Origin: Pseudohalioglobus sediminis
GTDB lineage: Bacteria > Pseudomonadota > Gammaproteobacteria > Pseudomonadales > Halieaceae
Length of the DNA stretch: 64,000 nucleotides
Assembly (NCBI RefSeq): GCF_008370495.1
Contig: NZ_VTUX01000001.1
Coordinates: 248,001-312,000, forward strand
Direction of reading: 5' to 3'
A program made the position numbers and the translations under genes. Shown piece by piece: positions 34,453-43,708 of the stretch. Below the pieces are notes generated by a model. It worked only from the letters and a program-made list of their open reading frames with translations, was not told the origin of the DNA and did not search any database. Position 1 is the first letter of the stretch; every line of letters starts with the position of its first letter.

Positions 34453-36168
34453 ATGAGTGAGCCAACAAACAAGTACGACTACATCATCGTCGGTGCCGGT
34501 TCGGCCGGTTGCGCACTGGCTTATCGACTGTCGCGGGAAGCCAGTCGCCGGGTATTGCTGCTGGAGGCCGGAGGCAAGGACTCCTTCCCCGCGATCCATA
34601 TCCCGCTGGGTTTCGCCTTCATGATGAAAAACCCGAAGGTCAACTGGTGCTATGAAACCGAGCCCGAGCCCAATATGCACAACCGGCGCATCGCGTTCCC
34701 GCGCGGCAAGGTGCTCGGTGGCTGCAGCTGTATCAACGGTATGGTTTATATAAGAGGGCAGAAAGAGGATTACGACGGCTGGGCCGCTATGGGGAACGAG
34801 GGCTGGTCCTATGATGAGGTACTCCCTTACTTCAAGCGCTCCGAACACAAGGTGGAAGGCCCCAATGAATACCACGGCTATGGCGGGCCGCTCTGGGTAG
34901 AGCAAATCGCGCTGGATGAAAAACTGGAATTGGCGGACATGTTCGTACAGGCCGCGGTGCAGACCGGCCTACCCTACAACGAAGACTTCAATGGCAGCAG
35001 CCAGGAAGGTGCCGGTGATTACCAGCTCAATATTCGTCGCGGGAAACGCCAGAGTGCAGCGCGCACTTTCCTGGAGGCCTGCAAACAACGCCCCAACCTG
35101 ACCATCGTTACCGGAGCCCTGACTGAAAAAGTGCTGTTGCAGGAAAACCGCGCCACCGGGGTGCAGTACCGCGTGGAAGACAAAAAGGGTAACGCGACAT
35201 CCGTACAGGCGCTGGCTGCCAATGAGGTCATTCTCTGCAGCGGCGTAATCAATTCGCCACAACTGCTGGAGCTATCCGGTATCGGCCAGCGCGAACACCT
35301 GGAATCACTGGGCATCAAGGTGGTGAAAGACCTGCCCGGTGTTGGCGAGAACCTGCAGGACCACCTCACTATCAACGTGCAGCAGGGAGTTGAAGGGGTC
35401 AACACCTTCTACCAGGAGACCCGACCGCTGGCGATGCTGGGCAACCTGGCAAAGTACTTCACCCGCGGCAAAGGCTTACTGGCGCATCCCGCCGCGCAGG
35501 TTGGCGTTTTCTTCCGCACTGATGACCAGGCCAAAACACCCAACGCGCAAATTCATTTCGCGCCAGCCGCCAGCGAGCAGGATCGCAAGGGCAATATGAA
35601 AACCAGCCCCGGCACCACCGCAACGGTATGTAACCTGCAGCCCGAGAGCCGGGGCAGCGTGCACATCCGCAGCACCGACCCGACCGAGGCTCCGGCTATT
35701 CGCGCGAACTATCTCGACACCGAACGCGACCGCAATGTGATGATTGGCGCGCTGCGCCGGGTGCGGGAAATCTTTCGTGCGCCGGCATTGGCGCACCGGC
35801 TGAGCAAGGAGTTCCTGCCCGGCGACAGCGTGCAAAGCGACGCGGACCTCCTGTCCTACATACGCGCCGAGGCCGAGTCCGTGTACCACCCTGTGGGCAC
35901 CTGCAAGATGGGCAATGACGATATGTCGGTAGTCGATGCGCGCCTGCGGGTTCACGGCATCGAGGGACTACGCGTCGCTGATGCCTCGATCATGCCCGTT
36001 ATCACCGCCGGCAATACCCATGCACCCGCGGTCATGATTGCCGAGAAATGCGCAGACATGCTGCTTCAGGACGCCGGACTCAAGGTCACTCTGCCCACGG
36101 AGCTTGCAGAGAGCGCACCGCAGGACCCGGTCACCACCCCGATCAAAGCCGTCGCCACCAACAACTGA
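34453..36168 (+). CDS. GMC-family FAD alcohol/choline dehydrogenase
   Basis: 571 residues. FAD-binding YIIVGAGSAGCALAYRLS near residues 10-27, GMC signature GKVLGGCSCINGMVYIRG near 90, the second signature GVINSPQLLELSGIG near 270 and the catalytic histidine in VYHPVGTCKMG near 478, with GNTHAPAVMIAEK supplying the second active-site position. Oxidises an alcohol to an aldehyde, passing electrons to quinone or a cytochrome, as in AlkJ/BetA. The last 30 residues are a variable tail. ATG 34453 follows GGAG by eight bases. Next gene is an aldehyde dehydrogenase 17 bases on, so an alcohol-to-acid pathway is likely; the alcohol is not known. Confidence 0.94.
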   Translation: MSEPTNKYDYIIVGAGSAGCALAYRLSREASRRVLLLEAGGKDSFPAIHIPLGFAFMMKNPKVNWCYETEPEPNMHNRRIAFPRGKVLGGCSCINGMVYIRGQKEDYDGWAAMGNEGWSYDEVLPYFKRSEHKVEGPNEYHGYGGPLWVEQIALDEKLELADMFVQAAVQTGLPYNEDFNGSSQEGAGDYQLNIRRGKRQSAARTFLEACKQRPNLTIVTGALTEKVLLQENRATGVQYRVEDKKGNATSVQALAANEVILCSGVINSPQLLELSGIGQREHLESLGIKVVKDLPGVGENLQDHLTINVQQGVEGVNTFYQETRPLAMLGNLAKYFTRGKGLLAHPAAQVGVFFRTDDQAKTPNAQIHFAPAASEQDRKGNMKTSPGTTATVCNLQPESRGSVHIRSTDPTEAPAIRANYLDTERDRNVMIGALRRVREIFRAPALAHRLSKEFLPGDSVQSDADLLSYIRAEAESVYHPVGTCKMGNDDMSVVDARLRVHGIEGLRVADASIMPVITAGNTHAPAVMIAEKCADMLLQDAGLKVTLPTELAESAPQDPVTTPIKAVATNN

Positions 36169-36185
36169 ATTCCGGAGAACATGCC

Positions 36186-37634
36186 ATGAACGCACCGACC
36201 ACTGCCAACACCGCCGAAGGTGAACTCAATCGAATCCTGGAGACCCAGCGCGCCGCCTTCCGGGCCGAGGGCCCGGTGGCCCTCGAGACCCGCATAGACC
36301 GGATCGATCGTTGCATTGCCCTGCTGGTGGATAACCAGCCCGCAATCTGCGAGGCGCTGAACAAGGATTTTGGCTGTCGCTCCGAGTACGCCTCGAAGAT
36401 GATGGAAATCATGAACTCCGTGGGCAGCCTCAAGTTCGTCAAGAAAAACCTCAAAAAGTGGATGAAGCCCGAGAAGAGAACGCCACTGGTGCCGATGAAC
36501 TTCCTCGGGGCAAAAGCGTATGTCCAGTACAAGCCCAAGGGCGTGGTCGGCATCATGACGCCCTGGAATGTGCCGGTAAACATGATCTTCAGCCCGCTGG
36601 CCGATGTGCTGGGTGCGGGTAACCGGGCCATGATCAAGCCCTCGGAATTCACGCCACACACGGCCGAGCTGATGCAGCGCCTGTTTGCGCAGTATTTCGA
36701 GGAGTCCGAGGTCTGCGTGGTGACCGGAGGCCCGGAAGTGGGCGCCGCATTCAGCAGCCTGAAGCTCGATCACATCATCTTCACCGGTGCCACCGGCATC
36801 GGCCGGCTGGTGATGCGAGCCGCGGCCGAAAACATGGTGCCTGTGACGCTGGAACTGGGCGGCAAGTCCCCCGTGGTGATCTCGGAGAAGGTCGATATCA
36901 ACAAGGCGGCGGAGTCGATCATCACCGGCAAGGCGATGAATGGCGGGCAGCTCTGTGTGAGCCCCGATTATTGCTTTGTACCCCAGAGCAAGCTGGAAGC
37001 GTTCATCCGGCGCTGTCGCGATGTCATCGCGGAACAGTTCCCCACTGTGCAGGGCAACCCGGACTTTACCGCCTGTATCAACGAGCGGCACTTCGACCGG
37101 GTCAAGGCGTACATCGACGAGGCGCGGGAAAGAGGCGCCAGGGTCATCCCCCTGTGCCCGGAAGGCGAGGCATTCTCATCGCGGGAAGAACACAAGATTG
37201 CGCTGCACCTGATTATCGACCCGGATGATGACCTGGCCTGTATGCAGGACGAGATCTTCGGCGCCGTGCTCAACGTCAAGTCCTACCATGAACTCGATCC
37301 GGTGCTGGAATTCATCAATGACCGCGAACGCCCCCTGGCGCTCTACTACTATGGTGACGACAAGGCGGAGATGCAGCGTGTCCTCGACGAGACCATTTCC
37401 GGTGGTGTGTCCATCAACAATGTCGCCATGCACGTGGCCTGCGACGACCTGCCCTTCGGTGGCACCGGCCACAGCGGCAGCGGCAACTACCGCGGTTTCG
37501 ACGGCTTCCGCACCTTCAGCCACGCGCGCGGTGTGTACAAGGAGGGCTGGGTAAACCTGGCCAAGCTCGGCGGCACGCTGCCACCCTTCGGCGAGAAAAT
37601 TGATAAGATGCTGGCCTCGCAAATCAAGAAGTAG
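36186..37634 (+). CDS. Coniferyl-aldehyde dehydrogenase-type ALDH
   Basis: 482 residues from ATG 36186, 17 bases after the GMC gene, with GGAG just upstream. Rossmann segment GVVGIMTPWNVPVNMIF, glutamate in LELGGKSPVV and catalytic cysteine in NGGQLCVSPDY. It lacks the first 20 or so residues of long ALDHs and has the C-terminal membrane-like stretch common to the CalB / fatty-aldehyde subclass. Converts an aldehyde, probably the product of the preceding dehydrogenase, to the acid with NAD(P). Likely controlled by the TetR gene and operator upstream. Confidence 0.92.
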   Translation: MNAPTTANTAEGELNRILETQRAAFRAEGPVALETRIDRIDRCIALLVDNQPAICEALNKDFGCRSEYASKMMEIMNSVGSLKFVKKNLKKWMKPEKRTPLVPMNFLGAKAYVQYKPKGVVGIMTPWNVPVNMIFSPLADVLGAGNRAMIKPSEFTPHTAELMQRLFAQYFEESEVCVVTGGPEVGAAFSSLKLDHIIFTGATGIGRLVMRAAAENMVPVTLELGGKSPVVISEKVDINKAAESIITGKAMNGGQLCVSPDYCFVPQSKLEAFIRRCRDVIAEQFPTVQGNPDFTACINERHFDRVKAYIDEARERGARVIPLCPEGEAFSSREEHKIALHLIIDPDDDLACMQDEIFGAVLNVKSYHELDPVLEFINDRERPLALYYYGDDKAEMQRVLDETISGGVSINNVAMHVACDDLPFGGTGHSGSGNYRGFDGFRTFSHARGVYKEGWVNLAKLGGTLPPFGEKIDKMLASQIKK

Positions 37635-37639
37635 CGTCT

Positions 37640-38263
37640 ATGGAGCCAACGCAGTGGCTGTCGCTGTTCAGCATCTGCCTGCTCGGGGCCATGTCGCCGG
37701 GCCCCAGCCTCGCCGTGGTGGTCAACGCGGCACTGCAGGGAGGGCGAGGCCACGGTATCGTCGCCGCACTGAGTCACGGTGTTGGCGTGGGGCTCTACGG
37801 CCTGCTGACCGTGACCGGGCTGGCGGTTTTGATTGCGCGTTCGCCGAATGTGTTCCTGGCGATGCAACTGGCGGGCGCCGTTTATCTGGCCTACCTCGGC
37901 GTGCGCTCCCTGCGCAGTGCGGGAAGCGGCCCGGTGCAGGCACCTGATGAGCCCGCTACTGGCAACGCCCGTGCCGCCGCCATCAATGGCTTTCTGGTGG
38001 CGTTCCTCAATCCCAAGCTGGCGGTTTTCATGCTGGCGCTGTTCGCGCAGTTCTTGCGCCCGGAAGCAGGCGTCATGGAAAAAGGCATCATGGTTTTGAC
38101 CGTGGGGGTGACCGACGCGGCATGGTATGTGCTGATGGCCAGCCTGGTATCCCATCCCGCTTTCCTGGCGCGACTGCGGCGCAGCGCCGCGCTGATCGAT
38201 CGCGCCTTCGGTATCATTCTTATCCTGCTGGCGCTGAGCGTCGCCATCAGGGCCCTGTCCTGA
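37640..38263 (+). CDS. LysE/RhtB-family exporter
   Basis: 207 residues, about six membrane helices. N-terminal GAMSPGPSLAVVVNAALQGG is the LysE family signature, and FLVAFLNPKLAVFMLALFAQF in the middle is also typical. Exports amino acids or related small molecules. It starts 5 bases after the aldehyde dehydrogenase stop and so belongs to the GMC/ALDH operon; an amino-acid-like or homoserine-like product or toxic intermediate might be exported. Substrate unknown. Confidence 0.92.
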   Translation: MEPTQWLSLFSICLLGAMSPGPSLAVVVNAALQGGRGHGIVAALSHGVGVGLYGLLTVTGLAVLIARSPNVFLAMQLAGAVYLAYLGVRSLRSAGSGPVQAPDEPATGNARAAAINGFLVAFLNPKLAVFMLALFAQFLRPEAGVMEKGIMVLTVGVTDAAWYVLMASLVSHPAFLARLRRSAALIDRAFGIILILLALSVAIRALS

Positions 38264-38270
38264 AGGCGGC

Positions 38271-38597
38271 TCAGTGCACCACGCGGGGCCGTTCACTGAC
38301 GACCAGCGCCTGCATTTGCTTGCCGAGCATGATGACATGCCCCTGGCGGCGCTCGACACCGTCGAGACTGTAGTCGAAACGGTACTGTCGCCAGATTCGC
38401 CAGCGCCCCTGCTGGTCGCGGCTCAGCGACAGGCGCTGGATGTGGACGGACTGATCGAGCAGTTGGAAGTCGTCCCGCGAGCTGGCGCGGATAACCTGTT
38501 GTAGCGCCAGCTCCCGCACCCGGGTTGCCGCCAGGAAATGCAGCACGACAGCGCCGCACAGCAGCAGTGCCAGAACCTCGCCCAGACTCAGATACAC
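38271..38597 (-). CDS. DUF3301-family membrane protein
   Basis: 108 residues. One N-terminal hydrophobic helix (SLGEVLALLLCGAVVLHFLA), then ATRVRELALQQVIRASSRDD and LLDQSVHIQRLSLSRDQQGR, followed by WRIWRQYRFDYSLDGVERRQ; this is the DUF3301 pattern, conserved in gammaproteobacteria and without known function. Convergent with the LysE gene, eight bases between stops. Confidence 0.8.
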   Translation of the reverse strand: MYLSLGEVLALLLCGAVVLHFLAATRVRELALQQVIRASSRDDFQLLDQSVHIQRLSLSRDQQGRWRIWRQYRFDYSLDGVERRQGHVIMLGKQMQALVVSERPRVVH

Positions 38598-38667
38598 GCA
38601 TTAACCCCGTCAGAAAAAACCGTTAGCTTACTGCGCCTGCAACACGGCGTATACAACTGCGACATCA

Positions 38668-39468
38668 TCAGCCGCGTTCACCGGGCAGCAGCACATCATC
38701 GAGGAAGCGACCCACAATGCGGTTGAACAGGTCGGGTTGCTGCGCATGTAACCAGTGCCCGCAGCCAGGCATCACCTTGACCTCGGCGGCGGGAAACAGC
38801 GCCAGCACCTGCTCGCGATGCGCCTCGCGGATGTAATCGGAATCCCCGCCCTTCACCAACAACACCGGGCCGGGGTAGGCTGCGGTAACATCGGGCGCCG
38901 CCCTCAGCGCCGCGTAATCGCGTTTGATGCCGTCCACGTTGAAACGCCAGCGATAGACGCCATCGTCCCCTCGCGCCAGGCTCATCAGCAGGAACTGGAT
39001 AACGTCCTGCTCCCGCAGATGCTCCGCCATGACCTTGGCCGCCTGCTGCCGAGAGCGACACTCCCCGGCCAGCACCGCGTCCAGTGCGGCGAAGACCGCG
39101 TCATGATGCGGCGGGTAGGTTACGGGAGCGATATCCGCCACCACCAGTGCAGTTACCTGCCGTGGCGTGGCGAGCGCGAGTTCCATGGCCACCTTGCCAC
39201 CGAGGGAATGACCGACAAAGGCCGCTTTATCCAGGCCCTGCTCCTGCATCCAGTCCCCTACCGCTGCCGCCAGCGTGGCCAGGTCCAGAGATTCGGTCCA
39301 CCCGGAACGGCCGTGGTTGGGCAGGTCCAGGCTGAATACCTGGTATCGATCAGCCAGCGAGCGCTCCAGGGCACCGAGATTATTGCGATTACCAAACAGG
39401 CCGTGGAGTAACACAATGGGGGAACCCTGGCCCGCGGTGCTGTGAACAATGAGAGATTTTGCTACCAT
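38668..39468 (-). CDS. Alpha/beta hydrolase, YbfF-like esterase
   Basis: 266 residues from ATG 39468 (a GTG three codons upstream is possible). Oxyanion motif IVLLHGLFGNRNNLG, nucleophile serine in FVGHSLGGKVAMEL, VVADIAPVTYPPHH after the cap start, and the catalytic His in MPGCGHWLHAQQP near the C-terminus. The VADIAPVxY block is specific to the YbfF / ABHD11 group. Short-chain esterase or thioesterase is likely. It is divergent from the lipoprotein gene at 39499. Confidence 0.9.
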   Translation of the reverse strand: MVAKSLIVHSTAGQGSPIVLLHGLFGNRNNLGALERSLADRYQVFSLDLPNHGRSGWTESLDLATLAAAVGDWMQEQGLDKAAFVGHSLGGKVAMELALATPRQVTALVVADIAPVTYPPHHDAVFAALDAVLAGECRSRQQAAKVMAEHLREQDVIQFLLMSLARGDDGVYRWRFNVDGIKRDYAALRAAPDVTAAYPGPVLLVKGGDSDYIREAHREQVLALFPAAEVKVMPGCGHWLHAQQPDLFNRIVGRFLDDVLLPGERG

Positions 39469-39498
39469 GCGGGCCACTATAACGGATTGGATTCGAGC

Positions 39499-40293
39499 AT
39501 GCGTGTATTTGATTTGAGTGGCCTGCGTTACCTCACCCTATTGGTTTTGGGCCTGCTCATAGCCGGCTGTGCCGGTACCCCGACGTACAACCCGACCACC
39601 TTCCCCTTCGAGCTCGACGAAGAAAAACTGGCGGCCAGCAATATACGCACGGTGGTCATCCCACACGTCAACCTCGGCACGCCATCGCGCAATTACCTGG
39701 AGAGAGAAGCACCTCGCATCGACGGCTTTGTCAGCAGCTATCTCAAGGCCAACGGCTACAAAGTGATCGACCAGCGTGAGTTCAAGCAACTGTGGAGCGT
39801 GGGCACGCGCGCATACGGTGACCCGGTAGATCCCACCTCCGGCCGCGTCAATATGAAGACCTTCGCCCAGATCATGGAAAGTGTGCGCGATGAACTGGTG
39901 CAGAAGCACCAGCTGGATGCCTTCGTATTTACCGACCTGGTGGAACTGGAAGTGCCGTTTTCCGGCGGCATCAAGCACCTGGCACGCTGGGACGGCGTCA
40001 GCCGCAAGCCGCCGCTGCAGGGCCCCGGATCCGGGGTCACTGCCGACTTTGACTGGAACACACCCGCCGCTGTCGCCTCACTGCAGGTCAGCATCTTCAA
40101 TGCCGACCTGCAGCGGGTATTCTTCAGCCGTGGCGGGCTGGACGCAACCGACGCCATCGACACCCGTTCCTCCAGCGGGCGCTTTACGCGCCGCCGCAAC
40201 ATGCTGGAAAACGAGGATTTTGTGATGGAAGGCGTGCAACTGGCCTTCCACCCCCTGATTGAAATGAAAAGCTGGCCCGGCAACCCCGACTAG
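39499..40293 (+). CDS. Predicted lipoprotein of unknown function
   Basis: 264 residues from ATG 39499. Lipoprotein signal with lipobox LIAGC near residue 21. The mature chain has LAASNIRTVVIPHVNLGTPS, YLKANGYKVIDQREFKQLW, KHQLDAFVFTDLVELEV and a C-terminal beta-rich part. The layout, with a Rossmann-like start and a possible outer-membrane anchor, resembles uncharacterised gammaproteobacterial lipoproteins of the CsgG-like kind, but no diagnostic motif is seen. Convergent overlap of four bases with the HupE gene. Function unknown. Confidence 0.7.
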   Translation: MRVFDLSGLRYLTLLVLGLLIAGCAGTPTYNPTTFPFELDEEKLAASNIRTVVIPHVNLGTPSRNYLEREAPRIDGFVSSYLKANGYKVIDQREFKQLWSVGTRAYGDPVDPTSGRVNMKTFAQIMESVRDELVQKHQLDAFVFTDLVELEVPFSGGIKHLARWDGVSRKPPLQGPGSGVTADFDWNTPAAVASLQVSIFNADLQRVFFSRGGLDATDAIDTRSSSGRFTRRRNMLENEDFVMEGVQLAFHPLIEMKSWPGNPD

Positions 40294-41291
40294 GCCAGTA
40301 CTTCCAGGCCGCGTTCTATGCACCAGAAAGCCGAGAGGCAGCCAAGCACATAGATCGGTATCCAGCGCAGGCGCTCCTGCCATGGGGCCAGGGGCTTGCG
40401 CACTACCCACCACAACGCCAGCATCGCGACAATAAAGGCGATCTGTCCCAGTTCAATACCGATATTGAAGAACAGCAGCGCCAACGGCACGTTGTCCTGG
40501 GGCAGGCCGGTCTCCGCGAGCGCCCCGGCAAAACCCATACCGTGCAGCAGGCCGAAACCACCGGCGAGCCACCAGGGGTGGCGCCAGAGCAGGTCGTTGC
40601 GCCCCTCCCGCGTCAGCTCCACGGCCAGCACGAAAATACTGAGGGCGATGGTGAACTCCACCAGCGCCACCGGATAGTCGAAAAAGCCCAGGGTCACCAG
40701 CGACAGGGTGATGCTGTGCCCCAGGGTGAACGCGGTAATCGTCCACAGCAGGCGCGCGCCGCCCCCCACCAGCAGCAACAGGCCCAGCACGAACAGCAGG
40801 TGATCGATGCCGCCCCAGATATGCTCAATGCCGAGATAGGTGTAATCGCTCACCACTTCACCGGCGCTGGACTCCGCAGGAATCACAAAGGAGGACTGCT
40901 CTGCATTCAACACCTGCTGGTACTGGCGCCCGTCCTGCAGGCTGACCATGACCATTGCCGAGGCCTGGTTCGGCCCCAGGCCGTCGACACCTAGGGTCTC
41001 ACCGACCAGCCCGTCATCACCCAGGCCGGTGCATGACATCTGCCAGCTGGATACCCTGCCGGTGCCTTCGGTCTGTGGCGCACTGGCCTGGGTCACTTCG
41101 CAGCGCTCAGGCCATACCGGGCGCAGCGGTACGCTGCTGGTCGCCTGTACCGGCGTTTTCCACACCATGTGATACTGGCCGGGCGCAATTTCATTGACCT
41201 TCAACAGGGACGGTGCAAACCGGTGCGCCTGCGCAGAGAAACTGAAACACAGGCACAGCACCAGTGCCAAGGCAGTTCGGCAGTACGTCAT
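40290..41291 (-). CDS. HupE/UreJ-family membrane protein
   Basis: 333 residues. Signal peptide ending near FSAQAH, a periplasmic domain of about 140 residues, and then a C-terminal helical bundle with GIEHIWGGIDHLLFVLGLLL, FTLGHSITLSLVTLG, FIALSIFVLAVEL-like FTIALSIFVLAVELTREG and GFGLLHGMGFAGALAETGLP. The histidine-rich helix pattern is that of HupE/UreJ proteins, some of which transport nickel or cobalt. Starts within the stop codon region of the peptidyl-prolyl isomerase gene (4-base overlap), so the two are coupled. The cargo is not known; no hydrogenase or urease genes are in the window. Confidence 0.88.
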   Translation of the reverse strand: MTYCRTALALVLCLCFSFSAQAHRFAPSLLKVNEIAPGQYHMVWKTPVQATSSVPLRPVWPERCEVTQASAPQTEGTGRVSSWQMSCTGLGDDGLVGETLGVDGLGPNQASAMVMVSLQDGRQYQQVLNAEQSSFVIPAESSAGEVVSDYTYLGIEHIWGGIDHLLFVLGLLLLVGGGARLLWTITAFTLGHSITLSLVTLGFFDYPVALVEFTIALSIFVLAVELTREGRNDLLWRHPWWLAGGFGLLHGMGFAGALAETGLPQDNVPLALLFFNIGIELGQIAFIVAMLALWWVVRKPLAPWQERLRWIPIYVLGCLSAFWCIERGLEVLA

Positions 41292-42220
41292 TGGATCACC
41301 TCGTATTCTTCGCGCAGGGCTGCAATGCTGTCTGCAAGTGCCGCCGCCCGCGCCCGGGAGGCCAGGTCACGTTGCAACAACTGGCGCACCTCATCGAAGC
41401 GTGCGTCACGGCTGGGTTCAAACTCGCTGACATAAACGTAGTGCAAGCCGTATGTGGATCGAATGGGCCCGGCCCACTCTCCCGCTACCGGGTTGGCCTG
41501 TTCCAGGTTGAGTAAGAATGCCGCACCGAAATGCCGCGCCAGCTGGTCCGGCGTCTGGCTGTTGAAACGGTACCCCGGCAGGAATGGGGAGCTCAACTCG
41601 CGCGCGCTTTCCGGTGTTAACTGGCGCGCCTGGATCTCGCCGATAATCGCGTCGACCTCTGCTTCACGCTCACGATTAATATAGACATGCTCAATGGAGT
41701 ACCGCGGCGGGCGGCGCAGTTCCTCGCGCCGGCTCTCGAATTCCGCGCGCATTTCCTCCTCGGCGGGCTCAGCCGGAGGATTGGCTGCGAGCATGAGTTG
41801 CTCGACCACCTGGATCATGCGCCGCTTGACGACCTCGTCACCGAGGTGCAGGCGCATCTCCAGCGCCTGCTCATACAGTTCCTCGTCGCTCTTGCCCTCG
41901 GCGAGCTGCAGAAAATGCATATTGCGCAACAGGCGCTGGTGTATCACCGGATCATACAGGTGCAACTCCAGCTCCAGGGCGCGCTGGAACATCACCTCAC
42001 GATCGAGCTCGGCATCGACCATCCGCTGCATCTGCTCCTCGCTGGGCATGCGGCCCACAGTAGCAAACCACTGCTGCTGCAGGGCTTCCACCCTGGCCTC
42101 AGGCAAGGGGCCGATCACCGTTGGCGGCTCGGGAAACAGCACACCCCTGGCCCAGAACAGCAGGGCACCCGCAACCACAAAATGTATCCACGGCCGCTTC
42201 AGCCTGGACAGAAAACGCAT
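41288..42220 (-). CDS. Membrane-anchored PpiC-type peptidyl-prolyl isomerase
   Basis: 310 residues. N-terminal anchor WIHFVVAGALLFWARGVLF, helical SurA/PpiD-like N-domain with EEQMQRMVDAELDREVMFQR, and a parvulin-like region from about residue 170 (YSIEHVYINREREAEVDAII, LARHFGAAFLLNLEQA, GPIRSTYGLHYVYVSEFEPS). A periplasmic folding helper. The downstream gene, overlapping by 4 bases, is HupE/UreJ. The parvulin domain seems diverged. The pair occurs as a unit in related bacteria as far as I recall. Confidence 0.85.
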   Translation of the reverse strand: MRFLSRLKRPWIHFVVAGALLFWARGVLFPEPPTVIGPLPEARVEALQQQWFATVGRMPSEEQMQRMVDAELDREVMFQRALELELHLYDPVIHQRLLRNMHFLQLAEGKSDEELYEQALEMRLHLGDEVVKRRMIQVVEQLMLAANPPAEPAEEEMRAEFESRREELRRPPRYSIEHVYINREREAEVDAIIGEIQARQLTPESARELSSPFLPGYRFNSQTPDQLARHFGAAFLLNLEQANPVAGEWAGPIRSTYGLHYVYVSEFEPSRDARFDEVRQLLQRDLASRARAAALADSIAALREEYEVIQ

Positions 42221-42265
42221 AATGAAACTCCTGACAATCAGCCCTGTGCGATGAGTACGGTTACC

Positions 42266-42835
42266 TCACCAGGTCTGCAAAAAATCTGCGGGCGACAGCG
42301 CCGGCAGCGGTTTGGCGGGTCCATCCCGGGTGCCCAGGTAAATCAGGCCGGCAATTTCCTCGCCGGACTGCAAGCCCAGGCCACGATGCACGTAGGGATC
42401 AAAAGACGATTTGCCGGTGCGCCAGATTCCGGCGTAACCAAGCGCTTCGGCCGCGAGCAATAAACCGTGGGCAGCACAGGCAGCAGACATGCGCTGTTCC
42501 ACCGGCGGCACCTTGGGGTGCTCGAAAAAACGGGTGATCACCACCACAATCAGCGGCGCCCGCAGTGGTGCGCAGGAGGCCTTGTCCAGGGCCGCTGCAT
42601 TGGCGTCCGGCTCACGCCGCAATAGTGCTTCACGCATCAACTCACCCAGGGCCTGGCGACGTTCGCCGCTGATACTGAGAAAACGCCAGGGCCGCAGGCG
42701 CGCATGATCCGGGGCGCGCATGGCCGCCAGCAACATCTGCTCGAGCTCTTCGGCGCCGGGGGCTGGCGCCACCAGGCGGGACGCGGAATTGCGTTGTTGC
42801 AGGAAATCCAGCTGTGCGTTCATGTTCGACATCAT
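42266..42835 (-). CDS. Nitroreductase family protein, YdjA-like
   Basis: 189 residues from ATG 42835. FMN-binding segments LLAAMRAPDHARLRPWRFL and SAACAAHGLLLAAEALGYAG, and a C-terminal LIYLGTRDGPAKPLP, match the short YdjA-type nitroreductases. These use NAD(P)H and FMN to reduce nitro compounds or quinones; the physiological substrate is generally unknown. On the same strand as the PpiC-HupE pair, 45 bases upstream of it. Confidence 0.9.
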   Translation of the reverse strand: MMSNMNAQLDFLQQRNSASRLVAPAPGAEELEQMLLAAMRAPDHARLRPWRFLSISGERRQALGELMREALLRREPDANAAALDKASCAPLRAPLIVVVITRFFEHPKVPPVEQRMSAACAAHGLLLAAEALGYAGIWRTGKSSFDPYVHRGLGLQSGEEIAGLIYLGTRDGPAKPLPALSPADFLQTW

Positions 42836-42895
42836 CAATTAGCGGGCGAATATCATACCAGCTGGCGCGAGGTTTGTGCCCCGTGTGGCATCGTA

Positions 42896-43708
42896 TTATG
42901 GCGCCTGTCCCACCAGGATATTCATAAAGCCGGCATCCCCCGGCACGGCGTCCACGTCATCGCACCATTGCGCCAGCTCAGCAGCGCTGCTGGCTACCAG
43001 TCGATGCGCCACGTGGTCGATAATCCACAACGGCTGTCGCAGTTGCGCCAGCAACTCGATGAGCGCGCGGCCGCTGGCACCGCCCTGGCGCAGGGACAGC
43101 GGCGTCAGCTCGACAATCAGTGCCGGCGTTTCGGCCGGACTCTGCAACAAGGGCATCAGCCCTTTGACTACAGCGTATTCCGAACCCTGGGTGTCAATCT
43201 TGACCAGATCAACGCGGGACACCCGTGCACCGAGAAATTCACTGCCATTGAGCAGGGTTATATCGCTTGCTGCCCGGCGCTCATCGGTGGCAAAAACCTG
43301 GTGATCACCGAGGTTGTCCGCGCTGAGATACAGCGTTGCCGTGCCGGTGTAATCTGCCAGGCCGGCCTCTTCAGCCTGCACAATGGCGTCGAAACCGTTG
43401 GCGTGCACGCTGGCGCACAGCAGGCGGTAGTTGTCGGCATCGGGTTCGAAGGCGTACACCCGCCCACCGCCGCCTACGCGCGTGGCGGCCAGCACAGAGA
43501 AGTAGCCGATATTGGCGCCCACATCGACAAACACATCACCCGGCTGCAGCAGGCTGAGCACCAGCTCACTCTCATAGGGCTCCCAGATACCTGTTTCCCG
43601 CAGCCGCTGTGAAACAAAGCGATCGCGCTCGCCATGGACATACAGGGAAACGTGCGCCGTCAGCCCGGGAACATCAAGGGACACACACTGGTGCGAGAGC
43701 TTGCTCAA
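42896..43708 (-). CDS. FkbM-family SAM-dependent methyltransferase
   Basis: 270 residues. SAM-binding VFVDVGANIGYFSVLAATR near residue 57, GRVYAFEPDADNYRLLCASV next, and the FkbM signature RVDLVKIDTQGSEYAVVKGL. O-methylates a sugar or other hydroxyl in this family. Overlaps the start of the preceding zinc-ribbon gene stop by 4 bases, so it lies in the run that begins with aldehyde dehydrogenase and glycerol kinase. Acceptor unknown. Confidence 0.9.
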   Translation of the reverse strand: MSKLSHQCVSLDVPGLTAHVSLYVHGERDRFVSQRLRETGIWEPYESELVLSLLQPGDVFVDVGANIGYFSVLAATRVGGGGRVYAFEPDADNYRLLCASVHANGFDAIVQAEEAGLADYTGTATLYLSADNLGDHQVFATDERRAASDITLLNGSEFLGARVSRVDLVKIDTQGSEYAVVKGLMPLLQSPAETPALIVELTPLSLRQGGASGRALIELLAQLRQPLWIIDHVAHRLVASSAAELAQWCDDVDAVPGDAGFMNILVGQAP

